Source of the DNA: Thermoplasmata archaeon
GTDB lineage: Archaea; Thermoplasmatota; Thermoplasmata; Thermoplasmatales; Thermoplasmataceae
DNA length: 8,686 nt
NCBI GenBank assembly: GCA_021835265.1
Contig: JAKBQK010000466.1
Coordinates: 1 to 8,686 of the forward strand
Direction of reading: 5' to 3'
Shown: in pieces, positions 1 to 5,076 of the stretch
Numbering within the stretch: the stretch's first letter is position 1
Layout: each line of letters opens with the position of its first letter
The notes under the pieces: model-generated
Told to the model about the DNA's origin: nothing
Databases searched by the model: none
The model's input: the letters and a program-made list of their open reading frames with translations, nothing else
Translations under genes and position numbers: made by a program

Positions 1-12
1 CAGGTTCTCCTT

Positions 13-36
13 AAAATCTTTTAACGAGAAGATTTT
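13..36. repeat. 8-bp inverted repeat upstream of the SDR gene
   Basis: AAAATCTT at 13-20 and AAGATTTT at 29-36 form a perfect 8-bp inverted repeat around an 8-base loop. It could be a weak hairpin at the 3' end of an upstream transcript or a protein-binding site. A plus-strand frame running in from the left edge ends with a stop at 41-43, so this may be the tail of a gene. On the minus strand an AAGGAG motif lies at 7-12, six bases from the window edge, which would suit a divergent gene starting just outside. The window cannot decide between these. Confidence 0.4.
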
Positions 37-46
37 CAAATAAAAG

Positions 47-59
47 TTTATTAATTTAT
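47..59 (+). promoter_or_regulatory. Candidate TATA-box region for the SDR-queD-queC operon
   Basis: An AT-only run, TTTATTAATTTAT, lies 36-48 bases upstream of the ATG at 95. An archaeal TATA box here would place transcription start near 75-85 and leave a short leader. Only a weak AGG (90-92) lies close to the ATG, so ribosome binding is not well supported. The assignment rests on position and composition only. Confidence 0.3.
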
Positions 60-94
60 CATAAAGCTTAAGGTTGTATGAATAATCAAAGGTT

Positions 95-940
95 ATGTTG
101 GAAGGTACTCCGTTTAAAAATAAGGGGGTGATTATCACCGGAGGTGGAACCGGTCTTGGGCAGTCTCTTTGCCTGAAGTTTGCCAGTTATGGTGCCAGTG
201 TTTATACTTTTGGCCGAACCGAATCAACCCTTGAGGATACAAAACAAAGAGTGAATGCAATTAATGGTAATCTTGAATATAAGGCAATTGATATAAGAAA
301 CTTTGACGCTGTGAACCAGTTCATTGATGAAACTTTTAGAAAAATAGAAATAATAGGACTTGTAAATAATGCTGCAGGTAATTTTATATCGAGGACGGAA
401 GATCTGTCAATGAATGCCTTCAAATCAGTAATAGACATAGTTTTAATGGGTTCAATTAACACTTCAGTTCAGGTATCGAGAAGATGGATGGAAAGGAAGA
501 TCAGGGGAAGTGTTGTGAATATACTAACTTCTTACGCGGATACTGGTTCAGCATTCGTTACTCCTTCGGCCGCAGCAAAGGGTGGTTTGAGAGCATTTAC
601 CAGAAGTGTTGCTGTAGAATGGGGTCCAAAGGGGATTAGAACCAATGGGGTAGCACCGGGTCCTTTCAAAACTCAAGGAGCATGGAAGAATCTGATTCCA
701 GATGATAGCTATGAAAAAATCCTTAAGGAAAAAAATCCTATGCGAAGGCTTGGAACTACTGATGAGATTTCAGAACTTGTTTCATATCTTATCAGTGATT
801 ATTCTTCGTTTATAAATGGTGAAATTATAACTATAGATGGTGGAGAATGGATACAGGGTGCTGGACAGTTCAACATGCTTTCACAGATAGATGATAATAT
901 GTGGGATATGATCAGGAAGAACAGGGTGAAGAAAGAATGA
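95..940 (+). CDS. 2,4-dienoyl-CoA reductase-like SDR oxidoreductase
   Basis: This is a 281-residue classical short-chain dehydrogenase/reductase. The nucleotide-binding motif TGGGTGLG is at 15-22 and NNAAGN at 91-96. The usual YxxxK motif is absent. Instead there is Tyr147, Ser158 and Lys162 in the pattern Y-(10)-S-(3)-K, with Asn96 51 residues before the Tyr. From memory this is exactly the spacing of the catalytic residues of mitochondrial 2,4-dienoyl-CoA reductase (Asn148, Tyr199, Ser210, Lys214). The stretches around PSAAAK, PGPFKT and the C-terminal INGEIITIDGGE also resemble that enzyme. The inferred role is NAD(P)H-dependent reduction of a dienoyl-CoA, or a related acyl-CoA substrate, in unsaturated fatty acid breakdown in the cytosol. 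Arg41 (in the GRT segment after the second strand) hints at NADPH. Its stop overlaps the queD start, so it is probably co-transcribed. Substrate is unproven; another acyl-CoA or ketone substrate is possible. Confidence 0.82.
   Translation: MLEGTPFKNKGVIITGGGTGLGQSLCLKFASYGASVYTFGRTESTLEDTKQRVNAINGNLEYKAIDIRNFDAVNQFIDETFRKIEIIGLVNNAAGNFISRTEDLSMNAFKSVIDIVLMGSINTSVQVSRRWMERKIRGSVVNILTSYADTGSAFVTPSAAAKGGLRAFTRSVAVEWGPKGIRTNGVAPGPFKTQGAWKNLIPDDSYEKILKEKNPMRRLGTTDEISELVSYLISDYSSFINGEIITIDGGEWIQGAGQFNMLSQIDDNMWDMIRKNRVKKE
924..929 (+). promoter_or_regulatory. Shine-Dalgarno site that fixes the queD start
   Basis: GGGTGA at 924-929 lies inside the SDR coding end, 7 bases before the ATG at 937. It matches the archaeal anti-SD well and selects ATG 937 (or the adjacent ATG 940) over the upstream in-frame GTG at 901. 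Confidence 0.6.
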
Positions 941-1413
941 TGAGTATATATATAAATGGATGGGAAACAAATATGAAGTTCTCGGCTGCACATTTCATTC
1001 CATACCATGATAAGTGTAAAAGATTACATGGACATGATTATGCAATCGATATCAGAATAGAAGGAGAATTACTGAATGGCATGGTAGCTGACTTTGTGAC
1101 CGTGAAGAGAGAGATGAGAAAGTTTCTTGAGGAAATTGATCATAAGCTTATACTTCCCGTGCATGGAAAAGATATGGAACAGAAAAAGGAGAACGGCCAA
1201 TTCATAATAAAATACGAAGGAAAAACTATGTCAATACCCGAAGAGTTTGTTTATCTGTGCGATGTGGATTACAGCAGTAGCGAGGAATTATCAAGATTTT
1301 TTGCAAGGGAAATAGTCAATAAAGTGAAATTTGAGAAGAATGTTAAATTGATTGAAGTTTCAGTGTATGAAGGACCAGGACAGAAAGCTTCATGGAGTGA
1401 GAAAATTGGATAA
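937..1413 (+). CDS. queD: 6-carboxy-5,6,7,8-tetrahydropterin synthase (QueD)
   Basis: The 158-residue protein belongs to the PTPS/QueD family, which converts 7,8-dihydroneopterin triphosphate to 6-carboxytetrahydropterin on the way to preQ0. Zinc ligands are visible as His19 (in FSAAH), His31 and His33. Cys27 completes the CxxxHGH signature (CKRLHGH, 27-33), which in this family marks QueD-type rather than folate-type PTPS-III proteins. Asp68-His69 (IDHKLILP) and Glu145 (VYEGPG) fit the remaining catalytic positions. SSSEELS at 113-119 corresponds to the usual PT-x-EN segment. In archaea preQ0 feeds archaeosine in the tRNA D-loop, so that is the inferred purpose. The start at 937 overlaps the SDR stop as ATGA and has a good SD. 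The in-frame GTG at 901 would only add residues encoded within the SDR gene. The 3' end overlaps queC by 8 bases. Confidence 0.9.
   Translation: MMSIYINGWETNMKFSAAHFIPYHDKCKRLHGHDYAIDIRIEGELLNGMVADFVTVKREMRKFLEEIDHKLILPVHGKDMEQKKENGQFIIKYEGKTMSIPEEFVYLCDVDYSSSEELSRFFAREIVNKVKFEKNVKLIEVSVYEGPGQKASWSEKIG
1394..1400 (+). promoter_or_regulatory. Shine-Dalgarno site for the queC TTG start
   Basis: GGAGTGA at 1394-1400 sits 5 bases before TTG 1406, within the last codons of queD. This decides the queC start, because the upstream in-frame TTG 1352, ATG 1367 and GTG 1397 lack comparable placement and would add residues atypical of the family. Confidence 0.6.
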
Positions 1414-2110
1414 TGCAATAATATTGATGTCAGGAGGGCTGGATTCTACAACGGTCTTATCATTCGCAAAGAAAAATGGATATAATATCACTGGACTCAG
1501 CTTTGATTACGGTCAGAGGCATAGAAGGGAGCTGGAATCCTCAAAGAAAATTGCTGATTTTTACAGCATTCAAAGAATTGTATTCAAGATAGATCTGAGG
1601 CAGATAGGGGGTAGTTCACTTACGGGTGATGAGGCAGTAGAAATTGGTAAGCTTGAAAGAAAAGAGATTCCCAATACCTATGTTCCTGGCAGGAATATAC
1701 TATTCCTATCAATAGCGGCTGCATACTCAGAATTACTGAATGCCAGAACTATTATGATGGGAGTCAACTCAGTAGATTATTCAGGTTATCCAGACTGCAG
1801 ACCAAATTTTATAAGCTCAATGGAACAGAGCCTGCAACATGGACTTGACAGGAGTGACTTAAAGATAATGGCACCACTTCAGTACCTGAATAAGGGTGAG
1901 ATAATAACTATGGGGATAAAGAATAATGCCCCATATGAACTCACATATTCCTGTTATAATGGCAGAGAAAAAGCATGTGGAAGGTGCGATTCCTGTCTAC
2001 TTAGATTGAGGGGTTTCATGGATGCGGGAGAAATAGATCCGACTCCCTATGAAACATATCCGGACTTTTATATAGCTTATTTAAGAAATTCAAAAAAATA
2101 TAAAAAATAA
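1406..2110 (+). CDS. queC: 7-cyano-7-deazaguanine synthase (QueC)
   Basis: From the TTG start this is a 234-residue PP-loop ATPase that turns 7-carboxy-7-deazaguanine into preQ0 using ATP and ammonia. The nucleotide-binding PP-loop SGGLDST is at 9-15 immediately after the first strand, as expected for QueC. FDYGQRHRRE follows at 33-42 and PGRN at 94-97. A zinc site of four cysteines is seen near the C-terminus (Cys183, Cys191, Cys194, Cys197; CGRCDSC core). Length matches stand-alone QueC, and there is no glutamine amidotransferase domain as in archaeal GAT-QueC fusions, so the expected product is preQ0 itself. The TTG start gives MDNAIILMSGG at the N-terminus, which is family-like, and is supported by a well-spaced SD. 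It overlaps queD by 8 bases, implying translational coupling. The gene ends 5 bases from the convergent mdh stop. Confidence 0.92.
   Translation: MDNAIILMSGGLDSTTVLSFAKKNGYNITGLSFDYGQRHRRELESSKKIADFYSIQRIVFKIDLRQIGGSSLTGDEAVEIGKLERKEIPNTYVPGRNILFLSIAAAYSELLNARTIMMGVNSVDYSGYPDCRPNFISSMEQSLQHGLDRSDLKIMAPLQYLNKGEIITMGIKNNAPYELTYSCYNGREKACGRCDSCLLRLRGFMDAGEIDPTPYETYPDFYIAYLRNSKKYKK
2092..2110 (-). terminator. Oligo-T terminator candidate for mdh inside the queC 3' end
   Basis: On the minus strand, just past the mdh stop, the sequence is nearly pure T with two runs of six and seven T. Archaeal RNA polymerase terminates at oligo-T tracts without needing a hairpin. On the plus strand the same bases encode the Lys-rich queC C-terminus, so the signal is embedded in coding sequence. 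Confidence 0.45.
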
Positions 2111-2115
2111 TGAAA

Positions 2116-2128
2116 TTATTGTTTTGTT
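2116..2128 (+). terminator. Weak T-rich terminator candidate for the SDR-que operon
   Basis: TTATTGTTTTGTT immediately follows the queC stop and overlaps the 3' end of mdh. It is T-rich but broken by A and G, so termination here is plausible but not strongly supported. Confidence 0.25.
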
Positions 2129-3084
2129 AGGAACTGATCTACTTTGTCTGCGTTACCTTTTACTGAGGCAACTGTTTTGTTCCAAAGCTCCTTTTCCTCT
2201 GCTGTGAAGTTAATATCAAAGATTCTCTCCACTCCATTTTTTCCTATAAGTATTGGAAGTCCAATAAATAGTCCCTGTGCTGAATAGTGCTTTGATGTTT
2301 TCTCATCCACAAACGCGGCACACGGTATCATTCTTCTTCTGTCTTTTATTATTGATTCCACCATTGCTGTTATTGCTATACCAGGCGCGTAGTAGGCGCT
2401 TCCTGTCTTAAGGTAATCTACTATTTCTCCTCCACCAAATCTCGTTCTTTTTACTATTTCATCTATTTTTTCCTTACTGAGAAGATCTGTTATGGGGATG
2501 CCTCCAACAGAAGAATACCTGATAAATGGTACCATATCATCACCGTGACCACCTATGACAAATGCATTTACATCCTGTACAGATGCTTTAAGTTCCATTG
2601 CGAGGAATGTCCTGAATCTTGAACTGTCAAGTGAACCACCTAAGCCTATAATTTTCTTTGGGTCTATTCCGCTAACCTTTTGAAAAGCATATGCCATTGT
2701 ATCAGCTGGGTTTGATACTATTACAATTACTGATTCTGGAGAATATTTCTTTACATTTTTTGCAACATCGGCTATTATGGCTATGTTTTTGGCTAGCAGA
2801 TCATCTCTGCTCATTCCTGGTTTTCTTGCAAGACCAGCAGTTATAACAATAACATCAGAACCCTTCATATTCTCGTAATTCTTCGGATCAACTGTTGTGA
2901 ATCCCTTAATGTTCAAATCTGTACCCCAGTGTGGTGTTCCTTCCATCATATCAAGTGCTTTCCCTTCTGGAACTCCATCAACAACATCAAACAAATATAC
3001 ATCTCCAAGGTCCTTAAGTGCAATAAACTGTGCAACTGTAGCTCCAACATTTCCTGCTCCTATTACGGATATTTTAGATCTCAT
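2116..3084 (-). CDS. mdh: NAD-dependent malate dehydrogenase (LDH-like type)
   Basis: The 322-residue protein is a member of the lactate/malate dehydrogenase family, interconverting malate and oxaloacetate with NAD(H) in the cytosol. The Rossmann motif GAGNVG is at 9-14, and Asp33 at the end of the second strand favours NAD over NADP. In the substrate loop, Arg87 (ARKPGMSR) occupies the LDH-numbering 102 position where lactate dehydrogenases have Gln. Arg there is the known determinant for malate/oxaloacetate. Arg93, Asp153, Arg156 and catalytic His180 (GGHGDD) correspond to 109, 168, 171 and 195. Length is normal for the LDH-like MDH subgroup. There is no clear SD before the ATG, so the message may be leaderless or have a short leader. 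It converges on queC and is divergent from the GvpD-like gene across a 476-bp gap. A lactate dehydrogenase role is unlikely given Arg87. Confidence 0.93.
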   Translation of the reverse strand: MRSKISVIGAGNVGATVAQFIALKDLGDVYLFDVVDGVPEGKALDMMEGTPHWGTDLNIKGFTTVDPKNYENMKGSDVIVITAGLARKPGMSRDDLLAKNIAIIADVAKNVKKYSPESVIVIVSNPADTMAYAFQKVSGIDPKKIIGLGGSLDSSRFRTFLAMELKASVQDVNAFVIGGHGDDMVPFIRYSSVGGIPITDLLSKEKIDEIVKRTRFGGGEIVDYLKTGSAYYAPGIAITAMVESIIKDRRRMIPCAAFVDEKTSKHYSAQGLFIGLPILIGKNGVERIFDINFTAEEKELWNKTVASVKGNADKVDQFLTKQ

Positions 3085-3114
3085 GTTAATGGTATTACTT
3101 TAAGGGTTAAATTG

Positions 3115-3122
3115 TTATTTAT
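3115..3122 (-). promoter_or_regulatory. mdh: Proximal TATA-like box for mdh
   Basis: On the minus strand ATAAATAA lies 31-38 bases upstream of the mdh ATG. A TATA box here would give a start about 8-12 bases before the ATG, which fits the absence of an SD. A second and stronger TATA-like run lies further upstream at 3177-3190, so which one is used is open. Confidence 0.4.
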
Positions 3123-3176
3123 CCTTTATAACAGTTAGGAATGAACACACCCAAAAGCAAGGTTATTAAACGTTCC

Positions 3177-3190
3177 TATATATAAATTTA
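3177..3190. promoter_or_regulatory. Strong TATA-like run in the divergent region
   Basis: TATATATAAATTTA is the best TATA-box match in the window. Read on the minus strand it contains TTTATATA, the archaeal consensus, and would start a transcript near 3155 with about 70 bases of leader before mdh. Read on the plus strand it would start a transcript near 3210 with no annotated gene for 350 bases. Direction cannot be settled from sequence. Confidence 0.4.
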
Positions 3191-3487
3191 ACCTGTTACG
3201 TAAGTTTTAGACTAACCGGTTCAGAATATTTAAGAAATTACTTATTATCCTGATTGCCCAAAAAATTCACGAACTTGAGATGATATAATAATCGATTTTA
3301 GAACCAATGTTAGAGATAAGACCAAATAGTACCAAAGATAATAGTAAAATAGTTGAACCTAATACATCTACCAACAATATGGTAATAACAACCTATTCCA
3401 GAGGGGATTGGAGTGAACACGTGCAGTGCTGTACTCATATTGAAAGTGTGGTATTTAGGTTGTGCTTTAAATATTAAAACCAAAATG

Positions 3488-3505
3488 TTTAAATCTGATT
3501 TAAAT
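3488..3505 (+). promoter_or_regulatory. Candidate promoter of the GvpD-like ATPase gene
   Basis: TTTAAAT occurs at 3488-3494 and 3499-3505, with a third copy at 3466-3472. A TATA box at 3499-3505 would put transcription start around 3525-3530 and leave a leader of about 30 bases containing the SD at 3547-3551. Confidence 0.35.
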
Positions 3506-3546
3506 TACACATAACAGTGTTGGGATAAACTTTCAACGCGATATAA

Positions 3547-3559
3547 GAGGTTAAAACCT
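3547..3559 (+). promoter_or_regulatory. Shine-Dalgarno site within a small palindrome
   Basis: GAGGT at 3547-3551 lies 9 bases before ATG 3561 and supports that start. The bases 3548-3559 read AGGTTAAAACCT, so AGGT can pair with ACCT across a four-base loop. This could partly mask the ribosome site or act as a DNA-binding palindrome. The four-base stem is weak, especially at high temperature. Confidence 0.5.
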
Positions 3560-3560
3560 A

Positions 3561-5009
3561 ATGGAAGATCCATTTGAAGTGTTTAAGGATTTCTTTAACC
3601 AAAAATTTGGGAAGTCGCTTATAATAAAAGGAAGACCCGGTACGGGTAAGACAACATTCAGTCTGGAGTTAGCATCTCGCTTATATGAGAATCAACCGAT
3701 ACATTTTCTTTCCTCAAGATTTAACGATGAACCTTTAAAGGATGCTTTTCCATTTATAGACCAGATTTCCTATAGAATCAATAGAGAAAATTTTTCGTAT
3801 ACTGAAGATTTTAAATATGTCAGCACAGAATCTCTTAAGAAACTTGAAAAACTTCTTGAAGAAAAGAATCTAAACTCTGATTTCACGGGTTCCAGTGGGT
3901 TAATATTTGATATAAAAGAGGTAATCCCTGAGCTAAACGCCATTTATACATTTGTAGAAAAAAATTTTGAACTTGGTCCGGTTGTAATTCTGGATTCAAT
4001 CGAGGCTATTGCTCAGAAATACAGCATTGATGAGACTACACTATTCAGTATATTGCAGAATGATCTGGTTGAAAAGAGTGGTGCAGGACTTATAGTTGTT
4101 CTCGAATCAACACAAAATGATAAATTAGAATATTTCTCAGATGGAGTTATCAGCCTCAGCATGGAGATAGATAGAAATTACATGATAAGATACATGAGGA
4201 TTGAAAAACTAAGAGGCCTGTCCCTTGGTTCTACTCCTTTCTTTTCATATTCACTCCTGAATGGAAGATTTACCCTTTTTCCAATAATATCTGTTTCGTA
4301 CCCTACGCAGAAAATCCCCATGTTTTCTGATAACGAAGAGAGCAAGGATTCTGTGGACATGGGTGTTTCTGCAATTTCAAAGGTGCTTCCAATGAACAAA
4401 AGAACAGTTGATATTGGTTCTCTTGTACTGATTCATCGAATGGAAATATCGGATAGAACAGACATTGCAGTAAATCTGATTAAAAATTCTCTTGTTAGGA
4501 GAACCATCTCAGAGGGGAGAGGAGTAATAGATGTATCCTCAAGCAGTTATGAGTCTGCAAAAATATTCAGTTTAACCATGGAACCAGAACAGCTGAAACA
4601 TTATATAACTGCAGAAAAAACAAAAAGAACAAATCCCTCCGTGATAAACCTTGAAGGGGCGAAAATGACAGAGGATTTCACCAGTGAGGCAATTGAGTAT
4701 TTTACAGGTTCGTCTAAAAGACCCAACGTATACATTTTTTCCACAGATTTCCTCAACTTTACTTATGGCGAAAATTTCATAGGAGATTTTCTAACCATAT
4801 TGAATGAAATACGTCTTACGGGAACTGTGTTCATGATATGCGATGAAGATTTTTACAAAAAACTGAGTCACCATGCAACTTTCTCCTTACACATCCGTGA
4901 TAAGGATGGATTTATCTTCCTCAATTCTGGTGGCAACAAGCACTTTTCTGTACAATCTCTGGTTGATCAGAGCGGATGGCCATCATATGATCTCATAGAG
5001 TCTGTCTGA
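3561..5009 (+). CDS. GvpD-like RecA-superfamily P-loop ATPase
   Basis: This 482-residue protein has an N-terminal RecA/KaiC-like ATPase domain. Walker A GRPGTGKT is at 24-31 and the Walker B strand VVILD at 141-145, ending in Asp145. The segment DGVISL (194-199) followed by MRIEKLRG (212-219) and a PFFSY turn is the typical C-terminal hairpin of KaiC/RadA-like folds. Residues 250-482 form a second region with alternating strands and helices but no Walker A, perhaps a degenerate second domain. The layout fits the GvpD P-loop family (PF07088), named for the haloarchaeal gas-vesicle repressor but, to my knowledge, also found in archaea without gas vesicles. No gvp gene is nearby, so the name should not be read as function. 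A signalling or regulatory ATPase is the likely class. The start is set by GAGGT 9 bases upstream. FlaH- or RadA-like paralogues are alternatives. No signal peptide or membrane segment is seen. Confidence 0.7.
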   Translation: MEDPFEVFKDFFNQKFGKSLIIKGRPGTGKTTFSLELASRLYENQPIHFLSSRFNDEPLKDAFPFIDQISYRINRENFSYTEDFKYVSTESLKKLEKLLEEKNLNSDFTGSSGLIFDIKEVIPELNAIYTFVEKNFELGPVVILDSIEAIAQKYSIDETTLFSILQNDLVEKSGAGLIVVLESTQNDKLEYFSDGVISLSMEIDRNYMIRYMRIEKLRGLSLGSTPFFSYSLLNGRFTLFPIISVSYPTQKIPMFSDNEESKDSVDMGVSAISKVLPMNKRTVDIGSLVLIHRMEISDRTDIAVNLIKNSLVRRTISEGRGVIDVSSSSYESAKIFSLTMEPEQLKHYITAEKTKRTNPSVINLEGAKMTEDFTSEAIEYFTGSSKRPNVYIFSTDFLNFTYGENFIGDFLTILNEIRLTGTVFMICDEDFYKKLSHHATFSLHIRDKDGFIFLNSGGNKHFSVQSLVDQSGWPSYDLIESV

Positions 5010-5017
5010 AAATATCA

Positions 5018-5039
5018 CTTTTATATTACCTCCTTTTCC
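5018..5039 (+). terminator. T-rich terminator candidate after the GvpD-like gene
   Basis: Two TTTT runs in pyrimidine-rich sequence lie 10-30 bases past the stop at 5009. Together with the separate hemB TATA box downstream they suggest that hemB has its own transcript. Confidence 0.3.
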
Positions 5040-5048
5040 ATTACAAGG

Positions 5049-5058
5049 TTATTATAAT
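5049..5058 (+). promoter_or_regulatory. hemB: TATA box of hemB, implying a leaderless transcript
   Basis: TTATTATAAT lies 19-28 bases before the hemB ATG at 5077. With the usual archaeal TATA-to-start distance of about 25 bases, transcription would begin at or next to the ATG. There is no SD between the box and the ATG, which agrees with leaderless initiation. Confidence 0.5.
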
Positions 5059-5076
5059 CGACAGTCATTTGCTTAT

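Larger units (their letters stand above)
3085..3560. other. Divergent intergenic region, no convincing gene
   Basis: This 476-bp stretch lies between the starts of mdh and the GvpD-like gene. I find no tRNA, rRNA or recognisable protein. It holds TATA-like runs, perfect short palindromes (TTACGTAA at 3196-3203, AACCGGTT at 3214-3221, CACGTG at 3418-3423), an 8-bp inverted repeat (3388-3395 with 3456-3463) and three TTTAAAT boxes near the downstream gene. Two overlapping short ORFs exist: 56 codons on plus (3307-3477) and 42 codons on minus (3310-3438). Neither has an SD or a familiar sequence. The spacing is far larger than elsewhere in the window, where gaps are 5-74 bases, so it may hold regulatory DNA, a small RNA, or remains of a decayed gene. 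Confidence 0.6.

Noticed and set aside
202..462. Minus-strand 86-codon ORF
   Set aside because: It is antisense to the well-supported SDR and shows no family features.
901..936. In-frame GTG extension of queD
   Set aside because: It lies inside the SDR gene, adds non-family residues, and the SD at 924-929 clearly serves ATG 937.
937..943. C-box-like ATGATGA that could mark a C/D sRNA
   Set aside because: No D box (CTGA) at a suitable distance, and the motif is explained by the SDR/queD overlap. A similar match near 3279-3285 also lacks a D box.
3561..5009. A gas-vesicle gene cluster
   Set aside because: Only a GvpD-like ATPase is present; no gvpA or other structural gene is in the window.
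5028..5034. Perfect AGGAGGT on the minus strand
   Set aside because: It is followed by a GTG nine bases on, but that frame stops after 11 codons; the plus strand is simply a pyrimidine-rich terminator-like stretch.
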